A DNA stretch of 64,000 bases from the NCBI GenBank assembly GCA_032209605.1, contig JASFXZ010000032.1, positions 7,503,722-7,567,721 of the forward strand, given 5' to 3'. This DNA is from Mactromeris polynyma. Lineage: Eukaryota > Mollusca > Bivalvia > Venerida > Mactridae. Below the pieces are notes generated by a model. It saw only the letters and a list, made by a program, of their open reading frames with translations. It did not search any database and had not been told where the DNA came from. Made by a program: the position numbers and the translations under genes. Positions 11,815 to 24,329 of this stretch are shown one piece after another. Each line of letters starts with the position of its first letter. The stretch's first letter is position 1.

Positions 11815-12400
11815 TTTTGTGTTATGTTTAAGTCCTCGTGTAGATAGCTATGCTTATAAACACATCGTATATAAAAAACGTGCGACTATTAATTTAATAT
11901 CCAAGAATTCTGTTTAGCTTCAAATTGCGTTTTTGTTCTTAGCGAAAGTTATTATTGTTTTATTTCAGAAATTCAAAAATGTTTCTAAGTTCATTTCCTA
12001 ATCACAGAGCGCAAACAAGTACCTTCCTAGAGCCTGCTCACTTTCTTATAACCATCTTCTGATCACATTAACTCACTTCCCTTGTACATTTACTATAAGA
12101 TCACATACTGCGCTCATCAAGTTAACGTTAACTCGCGAATGACACCGAAGCAACATCCGTTGCCACTGACAACGGGTCTTCGTGCTCCAGACTGGTTCAC
12201 GAAACAATATTGCTAACAAGTGGCCAACGGTGCGTTGCAGTCTAACGTAAGCACGCGCTGCGATTTGACTGGTTGTTTGTTTATCTTAGACGCGAGCACA
12301 GCTCGTGAGGGGAGGGTGTAGCAGACAGGCTGTCTTCTCAAATTTCACATTAAAACATTTCTGGGGCTCCGAGTCAGTCTTCAGAAGTGAAGTTGGAAAC
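11815..12400 (-). promoter_or_regulatory. probable promoter/5'UTR region of scratch
   Basis: Sequence immediately upstream of the SNAG exon on the minus strand. About 12.10-12.33 kb is more GC- and CpG-rich than the surrounding AT-rich DNA and includes AACGTTAACTCGCGAATG and GACGCGAGCACAGCTCGTGA-like tracts. No convincing TATA box at a sensible distance was seen; a TATAAG-like sequence at about 11.85 kb would leave a 5'UTR of only a few bases. The call is positional plus compositional. A further non-coding 5' exon farther upstream cannot be excluded. Confidence 0.35.
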
Positions 12401-14796
12401 TTATGAACCGTTATTTGAGAGTGATGCTGTGTTTTTGTTAGAACGTCAACGCAATCGTGTACTTCTAAAAAACTAACGAATTGTTTGAAATATATCGTAT
12501 GGCGATATTCTAGAATCCCAGTTAGATATTCAAGAAATTTAAGCTTTGAAAAATACGCGTGAGAAGGGCCTTTATTGACCCCTTATAAGTTTTGCCCAAT
12601 ACTAGTACTGTAACCCAGTGTTGATTCAGTGTGTCTGCACTGTATCGGTTGCGTAATGTCACCACTTGAATTAATAATAATAATAAAATTATAATTAATA
12701 ACAAAATATTTATAAATAGATAGAAGCAAGTAGTTTGAGTTATGAATATTCCGTTTTTTTACAGACTTTCTTCGTTACTCGAACAGTTAATTACTCACGA
12801 GGAGACGAAACATTTGTGAATGGCAAGATTTGCTTACGGGCTTACAAAGACATTCGTATGTGCTTCAAGTGTCTGTTTGCTGTTCTCAAATTCAGAGGAG
12901 TAACTGGATGAGCTTAAAAAATTAAAAAATATATTTAAAAAAAACACTTTTTAACACTATTCCACTTCAATCCCTTCCACATTTCTCTTCTTACTTTTTG
13001 ATTTCTTGAATGCGGCAAGATATCGTCTGCGAAATCTGTTTATAATTACATAACCGTTATATGCATGTTACAACCATAAACTCATCATAACTGCTAGCAT
13101 GCGTATAATTACCGTTTTTCTTTTTTCTCGAGCCTGGGAAAATAGTAGAAACTCCACGCGTCTGGCACAAGACCAGACAACGTCACGAAGTCACGTGATT
13201 TGTTTCTGTATTCTTAACCGTTGAGCGTAAATTTCTTTGCCGCAGTGTTTTTGGCTTCCAAATTCTCGTCTGTTCGCTTATGAATGAATGAATGAATATA
13301 TGTTATGCGGTTGGCTTCACGAGCTTAAAGTTCGTATACTTGTACTTTCTGTAGTTTCCCACAATTCTCCTTGCACAGGAAATCCGGGCAACCAGCTTCT
13401 TTGTTGTCATAAGAGCTAACAGACGGTATTAATCCGGTTTGTATTGAAACATACGTTCCCACTTGTAAGAATCTCAGGTCTTTAAGGATCCGATTTTTCT
13501 AAAAAAAGCAGTGGTTTGTACGTGAAAGGATACGGAAATTGGGCACTTAGTATGTTTTACTTTTGGCTTTTTTTTACAACTGACTTTCCCCACCTGTTAT
13601 GTTTGCAATAATTATGACAGCACCATTATAAAATCTATGATTGCATGTCCATATTGAATTATTTTAATCTTTATTTTCGTCTCATCTATATATATATATG
13701 CATACATTTTACAATAACATAAAAACAGAACCAACTATTAGTATATAGCCACTCTTAATAAGAGTTATAAGAGACTAGAAATTACTATAAAACATCAAAA
13801 TATCACATGTCCATGTCGACCTTTCAGATTCCACTTCTCTTAAAACAGTAAGAGCTTATAGGCTTGCTCAGACTATTTTCATCAATTAGACATTGTTTGG
13901 AACGGGTGCATAATTATTCATATTGCCTAGTCATGCGCATTAAGACAATGAGGAATTTTGTCTTACGCAGTTTAATAATTCCAGTATTACTCGGTGATAT
14001 TTGAACACGCATTTTAAGAATTTGGACAAAGTTAGAATTGCCTTTGATTCAATGAGAAACACTGATTCAATATATTTTACAACTCAAATCAATGATTATT
14101 TTGTTACCCCCACTCGCAGCAGACTGATACATGGTTATCCCGAAAAAGAATTCCCGCAATTTATTTCGTAATTCATCAAATCATTTTCTTGTTATGTGCA
14201 GTCAGCATTAATAATATTACCACGTGATTAAAAGCAAATATACCACAAAATTCGAACGGAAAATGCCATTTACGAAGCGCCAAACCACTCTAAAAGTTTA
14301 AGAAGATATTGGAAAATAAACATATACACTCAAAGGCATAATATGCAGACATAAGTGACGGGTGAAAAGTAGAACATTCGATGTCCATCTGCTGTTATCA
14401 ACCTCTCTGTACATTCAGAATTATACCGCAAAACGTCTCATTTACCTCTGCAAAAAATTAAAACGTATACTTTATCATTGACGTATCCATTTCGCGATTG
14501 TAGATCTATCCGGTACAATTTAAGCATGGCCGGACAAGATTGGAGTTCTTCAAGTAATGTAATGCTCACATTTTCGTTCGTTTTTTTAAACAAACACATA
14601 CAATGTATATTCCATATAATAAAATAATACTATGCTCATATTTTTGTTCGTAAAGTATTTAAACAAACAAATATATATTATATATAGTTAAAACATCAAT
14701 AAATATGCATTATCAAATTATAGACTTTTAATGTCTCATTTTGTATTTGACGAAAAAGAAGTTTGGAATATCAATAAATTAAATCACAATTCCAGT
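12401..14796. other. upstream of scratch, no gene seen
   Basis: AT-rich non-coding DNA. It contains a short (TAA)n at about 12.67 kb, (GAAT)n at about 13.28 kb and (TA)n at about 13.69 kb. CACCTG, the reverse complement of the Scratch/Snail site, occurs at about 13.59 kb. Distal promoter elements could lie here, but none is identifiable from one genome. Confidence 0.35.
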
Positions 14797-14798
14797 TA

Positions 14799-15240
14799 TT
14801 TAACAAGCGGGTATTTTTTTGCAAGTTTAATGCATACGTAACATGGTACAACTCGACTTTTTGAATTGGTAGTACATTGCGATTTTATTGTATTAAAGAT
14901 ATTTAAAGATGTATTTGGCTCATCTGAACCTAAAAGTGTTTAATGGGCTCCATCCAGTATTGTTGTTACATAGTCTAATACATCATTAATATGAACCACT
15001 GCCACGTATAACCGTTTAAAACACTCTTGTTTAATAATGATACTAACAGACAAAACTAGCCAAAAAACACCCGCTTGTTAAAAAACAGGAAGTTGTTTTA
15101 AAACAAATACAGAGAAATGCATTACAAATATATTCTGTGATAATGCATATTTATCGAAGTTTTAACTAGATAAAGTATATTTTCATGTTTATTTAGATAA
15201 ACAAATGAACAAAAAAATTGGCATAAAATAACTTAAACCG
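14799..15240 (+). repeat. dispersed repeat copy A (with internal inverted repeat)
   Basis: About 14.93-15.24 kb matches 48.15-48.48 kb in the same orientation. Shared words include ATCCAGTATTGTTG, AACAGACAAAACT, ACTTGTTAAAAAA-like, ACAAATACAGAGA and TAATGCAT. This copy also has a 21-bp inverted pair, TTTAACAAGCGGGT at 14799 and ACCCGCTTGTTAAA at about 15069-15082, separated by about 270 bp, which the second copy keeps only on its right side. It is probably an interspersed transposon derivative of unknown class. Confidence 0.55.
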
Positions 15241-15249
15241 AAGTTGCAA

Positions 15250-17200
15250 CAACACTGGATGAAGTCTGATCGAACAGTTTGCATTCAGACGGGACAGATA
15301 TATCATTAAAATGCGCAAAGCGGTTCCTAGCCTTACGGTACGCGGAACATGTATACCATTGAGCGATATAATTGAGTGATGACTCAAAAGCGGTTTGAAT
15401 ATGAGACTCAGACGTTACACACCATTGTTACAAGCAAGCCAGACGCTGTACCTGTTTATAATTACAAACGATAGGAACAAACATCTCGGGAGCATGAGAA
15501 GTGTTGTGACATAATGTCTGCTGGTCGGGTAATTTGTTTGCAAGAACGAGGGGTATTCCGAAAGTTTTATGATAAAATAGTGTAACTCTAGAGTACAGCA
15601 TTCAAGGTTTATTAATCTTTCACATTCTCATAGGAGAATTTATATTTGATGTATTTCTCCTACCATGTAATGAGTTTTGATGTTAACTTATGTCATACAG
15701 TAATTGTTCCTGAAGCTTTTTGACTGCCCCTCATACACATCACTTATGAAAATTTGGGAAATAAAAAGGAATTCCTAATTAATATTGTTCGTCTAACCAG
15801 TGGGGAGTTTTGTTATTCATCAATGTAGTATAATTTTTCTTGGAACTTTTTGACCACCCCTCGTACATGTTGCTTAGCTCAAGAACATTTTTTGAAAAAC
15901 AAAAACACTCTGCTTTTATAAATCATCTTGCATTCACTATTAGATAAATTCCACAGAATTAAACCATTATCCATCAACATTGCATTGTGTTTTCAATTCA
16001 TAAACATAGCTGCATTTGATAATGGTGGCGCAAATGTAAAACAGACTTTAGCAACGTAAAACCAGGAACGATAATATCCATACTGCATTGCACGGCGAAA
16101 TGAAATATGTAAACACATACGGTGATTTGTCTTCGGATATTCAACATAATTTAATTAAAACAACTCCATTGTGCAGGAGTAAAACGTCAAGAAAGTTAAT
16201 TAAAATCACTTCAAGTTAAGTCGAATAATAAAAATGCAAGAAAATGAGTAACACGAATATTAATAATATTAGCTCGTCTGAGACGGTAATCTGGCCAACG
16301 CCAATGGTCAATTGGTTGCCTTTTTCATAACTCCAAAAAATGGGTTTTTTTATCTTGGGAAATATGCCACGAAGGTTTGTGTAACAAGAATGTTCAATGA
16401 CTTTGGGCTTCGTGAACATGCGATTAACACTAGATAAAAAAAGTCCACGTACGTTTCGAATAGTCTTGGCAATTACGAAAAGGTTTCATAAGACGAATCT
16501 CAAACTTGACCAAACTTCTTTGATAAATAAGGCGATGATTCAAGTCTTATTAATTTTGCAGCATTAGATTTAATTATTTCGTCACTATAGTTAGAAAGTA
16601 TAATAAAATAGCAAATATTTATCACTAACATTTTGTTTGAAGTTTTTGATGATTATGCGTAAGTATTTTAAGACAGTTTGTACATGTCTGAAGGTTGTGG
16701 GTAACTATCAACTTGGCAGTTTTCACGTAACACATACTTGCTCGGAATTCGACAATCACCCGAAACAATGGCTACGTCACTTGAGCTTTATATATTGCAA
16801 CATTCATGAGACTACGAAGGTCGCCATGTGTAAAAGGTTTTCACCATGTGTATTTCTGTATCTGGGAGTTAACCAGTTAGTGTTGTGTTCAATCAACTAC
16901 AGGAAGACTATCTAACCGTTGAATCTAGAACAAAGGACCTTAATGTCAACAAAAATCATCAACCCAGCCGTGCAGTGTTGACATTTTTGTCGGAAACAAA
17001 AGCATTTGATGAATTCGGTCGGACGTGTATGATTTTTTTGTTCGAAAGAAGATGGATCATTGCAGAAATGCAACAAATGAATGCGACACAGAAATAAATC
17101 AAAGCCGCTGCAACTGGTATGCAACCAATCAACGCAAGTAAAACATCCTTACTGGGTTAAACTTCTTGAGAAATTGGTTTATTGTCGGTTAGTTGGTGTG
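15250..17200. other. no gene seen; one diverged local duplication
   Basis: At 15.67-15.74 and 15.81-15.88 kb two stretches share GTTTTG...GGAACTTTTTGAC-type words followed by CCCCTCRTACA, suggesting an old tandem duplication of about 130 bp. The rest is AT-rich without recognisable features. Confidence 0.35.
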
Positions 17201-17214
17201 TTGGAGTTGAACGC

Positions 17215-17345
17215 CGTACTGTCAACAGTATAGCAGTTATATACGGCTGTCAGTTGACCTGGCCAGTGCTCCTGGGTGACCAACCGGTACTAACATGTCC
17301 TTTGCTGGCAACTGGCAACTTCCCCTACATGAGTCAGTGGTGGAG
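17215..17345 (-). mobile_element. SINE fragment with Nin-DC-like core
   Basis: On the minus strand it reads TAGGGGAAGTTGCCAGTTGC followed by GTTAGTACCGGTTGGTCACC. This resembles the Nin-DC SINE core as I remember it (GTGTGGGGAAGTTG...CAGTTACTTGCGGAG). The following GGTCAACTGACAGCCGTATA is shared with the element ending near 24.56 kb on the plus strand. The tRNA-like head is missing or lost. Confidence 0.6.
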
Positions 17346-17660
17346 TTCAAATTACTTTTGAAGTTTTAAATTTATTGTCTATACCACATATCGTTAAAAA
17401 CCAGTTCTGTAAAACACAGTGCTACACAAAGTTTGTTTAACAAAGGAAACTGATACATTGTGGTTACAATATAAGAGCCAATTTTAATTCGAAATGACTT
17501 CATGTTGTTTTATAAATTTGTCTCAATAAGTTGCTAAGTAACTGAGTAACCTGACACCAACATGCTACAAAACATGTTATTTGTTGTAAAAAAATATTTG
17601 GGAGACTCTGGCGATTACCAGACGACATGATTAAGTTGAAAATACTTGATACGGGATTGC

Positions 17661-17773
17661 AAATCCAAGATGGCGTCCAATATGGCCGCCGTTATATGTG
17701 TTCGTTGCTAACGATGCTTGTGTGGGAGCTTGGAAATCCAAAATGTCGTCCAAGATGGCCGCCGTTTTATGTA
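17661..17773 (+). repeat. tandem pair carrying ATGGCCGCC motifs
   Basis: Two diverged copies 73 bp apart: AAATCCAAGATGGCGTCCAA at 17661 and AAATCCAAAATGTCGTCCAA at 17734, each followed by ATGGCCGCCGTT. The CCAAGATGGC/ATGGCCGCC words look like YY1-type sites. It could also be part of a dispersed element. Confidence 0.55.
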
Positions 17774-18640
17774 TTAAATACGAGAAATGTGGTTTTGCTG
17801 TTCTATTATTTGTTTTGCAGATCATGATTGCAGTTTTTGTTTCACGTTTCACTACCTGAAGACATGTGCAGAAAGATTGTTTGACAAGTTACGTTGTACC
17901 CTTCTAGTACTGAATTATTCTCATTATCATTTTAGATGAACAAAAACTAATTATCGTGGAGAGGCAGTATTGACGTGTTGTATAAATATTCTTGTCATAA
18001 GATTACAGTAATAACTGGAAGTTTTGTTGTCTTCTGTTTGCAATAACTCTTCATTCATCCAAATATAAGAATGAAAGTATCACTTTATTGCATACACATG
18101 TTTGTCCGCTATCACATGTATGTTTTATTACATGGTCATTTCAATTTGTTCTTCAACTGTAACCTTATATGTATGTTTGAATATGTGTTATAGTGTTCCT
18201 TCTCCGTCTCATATAGATGTATGTGTGTATATATGTATATATTCGCTTGTCCTCAAGGGTCATATGGCTTACTAGACTTAAAATGAAATAAACTACATAA
18301 ACTTTACAATGCGCTTGTGTATATTTTAAAGCAAATTGAAGGAAATGGTGTATTGGACTAAACACTTTATCCATAGTTACTTAATAATTATTATTTTTCA
18401 TAAACCCACTTATTTTTGGTGAAAGTTACGTAGAAAGAAGGAAATCCCTAGAAACAGAAGTATCAAACACATAGCCATGTTTTAAAAGGTATTGACTTGA
18501 TACGGATGCTGCCTTTTCCGTAGATTTGCGATGGTAACACATTTCTTAAATTCTTATTTTCCCTTTTTGCTTAATTTTGATAACATTACGTATAGTACTG
18601 TAAATATTTTCGTATTTCTGTAGTTCGATTCTTGTACTTT

Positions 18641-18856
18641 TTCGGTGCAGCCATACTAACATGGTATTGCTATTTGCATATCAGTGTGGGTAAACCAATT
18701 AAATCTTACGTCGGCTGAATTTCGGTGAACTGACCGAAATCTATTTTGGTTCTGGAGTGACCAGCAATCGTAACATTTCGGCATGTGTTTATGTTGTACA
18801 ACAAATCTTAACCTTCAAATTGCGCCGACCATCTTTTTTTCAAGATATTTCTTGTT
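18641..18856 (+). mobile_element. unclassified repeat family 'TTCGGCGCAGCC', copy 1 (216 bp)
   Basis: Begins TTCGGTGCAGCCATACTAAC and ends CAAGATATTTCTTGTT. Nearly the whole length matches copies at 50093-50381 and 54948-55376, all on the plus strand. Conserved blocks are TTTGCATATCAGTGT, AAACCAATNAAATCTTACGT, GAGTGACCAGCAATCGTAAC, CAACAAATCTTAACCTTC and TTGCGCCGACCATC. This copy lacks a middle block found in the other two. TCGGCGCA near the left end and TTGCGCCGA near the right end form subterminal inverted repeats, and a small hairpin (CAAGA-TCTTG) sits at the right end. No coding capacity. Confidence 0.75.
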
Positions 18857-19744
18857 TGAATTGGTTCATTTTGTGAAAGCTTGTGAATTCGGTATGAAAG
18901 AACATAAATCACGGTCCAATTTACTTATCACTGGTCAGTTATCTATCAGACAGCTGCCACATACCACACTGATGATATCCAGTAATTTGAAATTAATTTT
19001 CTCCTCAAGCCGCTATCGATGCGCCGTTAGATTTTAAAACCGACTGGTCAGCGATGGTCAGAAGACTGAGGAACCCACTGAGGGGCATTAAACAGGTGGG
19101 GCTAATTAAATCGTTCATTTCTAAGTGTCAGACAACCGTTAGAATAGTTTTGACAGGCATATAAACACGCTGGAAATGTAAAACCACGCCATTAACACGG
19201 GCGGAGGAATTTAGGAACGAACAGCGGTGCAGCTGTAATATTCACACATCGTTACAAATCACATTTGGTTTCGATGAATTGCATTATAGGTTACACATTA
19301 CGGGCGAACCACACATACCAGGTTAAGTGTCAAATTTGGTGAGAAAAATGTCAATTCTGGTGTCAAATAATTGAGTAAAATTGCAAGAATGACTGAGATA
19401 GTCCAATCTATTGTCATGCCTTGATGTTCCGTCGGCGTCATGTCAATGTCCTCGGTGAATTTCTTATGTTTATACCAAAACCTCTTATCGTTCTTAACAA
19501 TTCGAAACAGCATTCCAGGAATACGTATTTATACTTGCTTCATCAAATACATGCATAAAAGAATTAAACGTCATTAAGAAATTACTATTATGTGGTCTGA
19601 GATCAAACGGTGGTTTGGAATCTTTTTGACGCACAAACGGCAATTTCATAAATTCAGACCTTTTTCATCTATCAATTAAGATAATTATATTATTAATTTC
19701 ATCAAATACGTATATCCATATAGATAGGAATGGAATTCGCCAAA

Positions 19745-19911
19745 TTCGCATGGTGGTAATGGGTATTAGCGACAGACTCCTGGTCCGAAAACCGTGAGGT
19801 ACGAATCCATCGATGACATTCTTCCGCGGTTTTCACAATTCCTGAATTAGGCAAAAGTACTGCATACTGATACACAAGAAGCATTTATCGATAACATTAA
19901 TATAAGTTGAA
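19745..19911 (+). mobile_element. tRNA-derived SINE, family 1
   Basis: A head with GACTCCTGGTCCGAAAACC and a B-box-like GAGGTACGAATCC is followed by a body with CTTCCGCGGTTTTCACAATT. The tail CGATAACATTAATATAAGTTG matches the tails of the copies at 34.76 and 36.72 kb. Confidence 0.6.
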
Positions 19912-20900
19912 AGAAATCGATGTACAATAAATTAATTTACTCTTCCTTACGGAGCAATAGAATGCTTAGGACTGGTCTACACCAATGTTGGCTCGGGCTT
20001 GAACTTTTCAAAGTTTTCCACATTGCATGATAGGTTTTCCTTGTATTTTACTGATTGATTGTAATGTATTTAACAAGCGTTTGTTTGACATAATATTACT
20101 GATATTTAATAAAACATTAGTATACCAGTACTATGTTTTTGCCATGGGACTTTAACAGTCAAGGTCGTGTTGTGACTGTTCCAGCTTTTAGGGTGTACGT
20201 AGAACCCAGGTGTCCTTTTTATATATATTTGGTTATGGGGCTATTAGTAACATTAACAGTTGGGGTACGGGAAGATCCAACGCAGACACTTGGGGTAAAA
20301 CCTTCCACAAGTCAGCTGGATTGCTTCCTAACATACATGTTATACATCCCCGTATGATATTCAAACTCGCAGCAGTGAGGAGCAAGAGATTAGATGTTAA
20401 CGACTATAACTCCTAAACCACGGTGGTCCCAATATTAACCATCATTATGACGGAGATAGCTTTATATGCTATACATTTTTTTTCAAATTAAATAGTCAAA
20501 TAAATTCCTGTACGACTGCACATTCGTCGCGAAGAAAATAAACGTCATAGTTACAAGAAGTAGAAGAATGTACTTAGTTGGTAACAAGGACTATAAGTTC
20601 AAGAAAATGCAGCAACAACTCACATAGACATGTAGACCGCGGCATATCTGATAAGTTGTATTTTTTGTAGTGTATTTTTCATATTAAAACATGCCTCAAG
20701 TAATGATTACTCCTACAAAAAATCTGTTTAAAGCGAGGAATGATAATTGTTGAGTACTTCAGTTATCCGAAGCACCGCATGAGTTTCGTCAAAATTTCAT
20801 AAATGATAAGAAAACACCATTTGCACATTAACTGGTTTGTATCGGGATTATTTATGCGAGGAATTAAGCGCCCTTGGACCGTTAATGGTTGAAGCGACGA
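19912..20900. other. no gene seen
   Basis: AT-rich. Plus-strand frames at 20133-20416 overlap in two frames and show no domain, so they are considered chance. Confidence 0.35.
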
Positions 20901-20911
20901 CAGGTGGCGCT
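20901..20911 (+). promoter_or_regulatory. CTCF-like motif CAGGTGGCGCT, site 1
   Basis: Exact 11-mer matching the CTCF core (YAGRKGGCGC type) and containing the Snail/Scratch E-box CAGGTG. Flanks (GAAGCGACGA / CGTTCAAG) differ from those of sites 2 and 3. About 70 bp downstream, TACCAGGGTTCAATCC resembles a tRNA B-box, so a decayed SINE may overlap. Confidence 0.45.
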
Positions 20912-21547
20912 CGTTCAAGATATAATTAGTCGGCAGCTCATGTTCATTATCGTCGCTGATGATAACCCCGAGATACCAGGGTTCAATCCTGACTCTAAAA
21001 TACTGCCACTGTCTACAATGTTAGCATGTTTACGGTACATTCATACAGATTCTGTGACGAAGACCAATTGTTGTCCAATCTTGTCACGTGATAAACAAAA
21101 TGGCGGCGGTCTATTTGTTCTCTCTTGAACGATTGTTGATCTGTTGCGCGTATCAGAGAGAAGATAGGATGACGATGGCCACATGCTACTGTTGATGTAT
21201 ATTCCATTTATTTGTCATCTCCACCAAATGCTACAACATGAGTAACATATCCTAGACAAGCGAAGTTCGATACTACCTGTCTTCTGTGTTATGATTACAT
21301 TTCAGTTTCTTATCATTTTGTTATTGTAATAGACTCTTAAAATGTATAATTGTAATGGGAGTTCGGTTTTGTTTGACTTTACGCCGTTTTTCAAAGGTAT
21401 TTCAGTAATGCGCGGCGGACACGTGACCTAACTATTCCCCTTGGGTTTCTAAACAGGCAAAGTAACTGATAACTCCCCGTATGATCTGAATTGGAGGACA
21501 CGTGACTTTGTGTGTAATATCTTCAGTCAAATTGTCACCGAGAAGTC

Positions 21548-21615
21548 TCCTGAGGTTCGGACCCACCACCTTCAGATTAAAAGTTTAATCCACTGAGCTG
21601 ACCGGTTTGGCTAAC
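21548..21615 (-). mobile_element. tRNA-Lys-like SINE head
   Basis: The minus strand reads GGTCAGCTCAGTGG (A-box), then AAACTTTTAATCTGAAGG (anticodon-arm-like with TTT) and GGTGGGTCCGAACC (B-box). It resembles a tRNA-Lys body, but the arms do not pair well and the acceptor stem is missing, so it is a tRNA-derived SINE or tRNA relic rather than a functional tRNA. Confidence 0.5.
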
Positions 21616-21713
21616 GGGTTCCGTACATTGCCCATGATGTAATCAGGATACTCGATTTTAACAATAACAGTAAAGTTTTCAATTCCATTTTGACTGTTTC
21701 GCTCATTATTAAA

Positions 21714-21793
21714 TCTCAATATTAAGACCACCTCAATATTAAGACCAGTTTTCAAGGGTCTCAAGGGTGGTCTTATTATTGAGGTTTTATTAT
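21714..21793 (+). mobile_element. TA-MITE family A ('AATAAGACCACC'), partial copy
   Basis: TCTCAATATTAAGACCACCT is followed by CCAGTTTTCAAGGGTCTCAA and GGTGGTCTTATTATTGAGG...TTTTATTA. The two halves are inverted complements. The left terminus is decayed. Confidence 0.65.
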
Positions 21794-22596
21794 ACACATA
21801 TACAGTGACGCCTCTACAGAACGGCCCTCCCTTGATCAACATCTTCTCTTCAACAACAGTATGAAGTTTTCCTGCGGTAGGCATTTACAATCGATTTGTT
21901 TGAACTCCCTAGACCAACAACCTCCCTACTACAGCCAAAGCGGATGTCTCCTTACTGGAGTGCTGCTCTGGACACGTTGCGCAGTATACATGTATGTAAA
22001 TGATATAGCGAACGCACTGTCGTCCACTGCTTGTAAAACACGCGGTACATAAAGGCTGAAAACTTCTAAAGATAAACTATTGATACTTCGTTACTTATGA
22101 TATATGTCCATTGTCCGTTACTATGACGGCTGTAAACAAAGAGCACAATAGCCATTGATTTCCATTGTTTCTCGTGTAAAAAACAGCAATTTATGTTTTC
22201 GAGACTATGAATAATACTCCACTACTACGGAAGACAAGAAGTGACATCTTCCTTCATCAAATCATATCTTAAAACGTGAAATACTCGTGAAATCATGAAC
22301 ATCTAGATTTCATAGTTTCACGATTTTATACTGCTTATCATAAAATTATGAATTTCACTTTTCACGGCTTTCTATATTAGAATGATAAATAAAGAAAAGT
22401 AAATAGACGTAGATGAGGGAAGGCCGCAATACCAAATCAGGACGCCAACAGACAGATCCAGACAAATGCATTCGGGAGACGCTGCAGCAGGAATGGGACA
22501 AGAACAAGACCTAACGATGAGGACATAGACATTGACCAACACCCCATTATCAAGGAACTCGAAAACATGAAATGTGTAGCAACACAGGGCAACATA

Positions 22597-22812
22597 CGGT
22601 AGCAATGATGTGACACGTGGGTGTTTTTTTTATTTTGCGTGAGCACGCAAGCCCTTTCGTGTGAGTATGCAGGCCCTTTTTGCGTGAGCACGCAGATGAG
22701 TTCGTGTGAGCACACAAATGTGAGAAATGGTATCGCGTGCTCAGACGAAAGCATTTGCGTTGTCACACGAAATGATAAAAAAACACATGTCACCTCTATG
22801 CCACCGTAGCTA
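22597..22812. mobile_element. long imperfect inverted repeat enclosing GCGTGAGCACGC repeats
   Basis: The left arm GATGTGACACGTGGGTG plus a T-tract pairs imperfectly with an A-tract followed by CACATGTCACCTC on the right, and GGTAGC pairs with GCTAC farther out. Between them, 22634-22725 holds about four 22-24-bp repeats, each with a small palindrome (GCGTGAGCACGC or GTGTGAGCACAC). It looks like a foldback/MITE element. The minus-strand open frame across it has no recognised domain. Confidence 0.55.
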
Positions 22813-22879
22813 CAAGCCGACACAAAGTAAGCGAAATATTATAATACACTAAAGACTTGGAACAGTCTGTATAAATACT

Positions 22880-22896
22880 GGGGGGGGGGGGGGGGG
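22880..22896 (+). repeat. poly-G run (17 nt)
   Basis: Homopolymer G. It is followed by GGCTCAGTTAGTTTAACGG, a weak tRNA A-box-like stretch. The run length may be a sequencing or assembly artefact. Confidence 0.8.
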
Positions 22897-23864
22897 CTCA
22901 GTTAGTTTAACGGCATGCCAAGTTCGCCTTTAAAACCCCGTATTATTAAAAGACTAATGCTCCCAAAAAGGTACATGGACTAAGCTGACAGCTCACCTTC
23001 TCCACAGACATCTACGGAATAAAGATGTCGCCACCGGTCTTTCGTAGATCGCCGCGATGTGGTAACCATTGTCTATCTGACTATAAAAGACAATTATCTT
23101 AGCTGGCTCGTAAACAGACGATAAAGGTTTGATAACTTAGATGAAAGCGAGAGTTTTTTGTTACATTAAATTATCATAAATTTAGCTATCATGTTACTGA
23201 ATAGAAATCAAGTTCTTATCAACATTATGGCGTGCTTAACCCTAGCACTGCAATATTACACCATTTTCAATTTTAAAATCTAGATATAAAGTACTTTAAA
23301 ATAATTATTATTATTTTTTCTGTAGATTTTGCGATAATCGGAAATCACATCGGTGTATCGTAATTCTGCCGAGTGCCGCTACTTGTCTTATCGGACACTG
23401 TCGGCAGCGTTCCATTCATTTCATGCTGAGTATTAACTGATTAAATATCAAAACATTAATTATTTGGCTTCACACCTGCAGCTCATTCTAGAACTTGATG
23501 TATTCATAATATTTTTTTCCCAAGGAACACGTGCTTCGACTGAAGCAGGGGTGGGCCGATGAAGTGGTCGAGTGGTTGCGCCATGAGGTATCCAACTGTG
23601 CCTCGATGTTAATAAATGTTAAACACATTTTTAAAACCGAAATTAATACTCTAATAAAATTCGACATTAAACTGCAGTCATACCAGTGTGTTGTGCTCGA
23701 GTAGAACTGTTTTATAACTCTTCGGCTCGTGGGGTATGCGTGCGATTTGAACATTGAATTCGTTGGCATAAATACGTTAAATGTTCTTTTGAAAGTTAAA
23801 CATGGCGTGCATGTGCTAAACGTTTTAAAATTTATTGAGACACTGGCGGATGGAAGTTCGTGTT

Positions 23865-24172
23865 TTGAGATAAAATGATATTTTATTCAAAAACTAAGGC
23901 ATTTATACCCATGATTCTTAATTACAAGTTATATACATACATACATTTTGTTAAATTTTGAAATACGATGTAATAGACATCTTGTTATGAAACTATTCTA
24001 TGATGTTTTAATTAGCATTGTATGCATGTTGTGTATTGCCTATACATTGTATATAGGAATTACTTGTTTTTGCTGTTTATGTTGTTTGATAGATGGCCTC
24101 GAGTGAGATAAGCCTTATTGGCTTATCGAGTGTTCATCTTTAAATAAAGATTTTTTTTTTATTATTATTATT
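23865..24172 (+). mobile_element. probable 5'-truncated LINE or SINE 3' end
   Basis: The end GATAAGCCTTATTGGCTTATC (a stem-loop), then GTGTTCATCTTTAAATAAAG and a T-run followed by (ATT)n, is typical of a non-LTR retrotransposon 3'UTR with AATAAA and a simple-repeat tail. No reverse transcriptase sequence remains upstream. The left boundary is a guess. Confidence 0.45.
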
Positions 24173-24329
24173 ATACAATATTTATTTAAACAGATCATAA
24201 ATAAATGTTTAAATTACCGGTATACATCATTCTTATAAATGCCTTTGTACATTTTATCTACCATATTTGATGTTAAGCTTTACAATGTATTACTAAAATA
24301 AGGAAAACATATTCGAGTTCAGTTTAATT

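Noticed and set aside
21548..21615. Functional tRNA-Lys gene
   Set aside because: Anticodon-like TTT is present but the acceptor stem and arm pairing are poor; better explained as a SINE head.
22437..22823. 128-codon minus-strand open frame
   Set aside because: It spans a foldback repeat element and has no recognised domain or codon signature.
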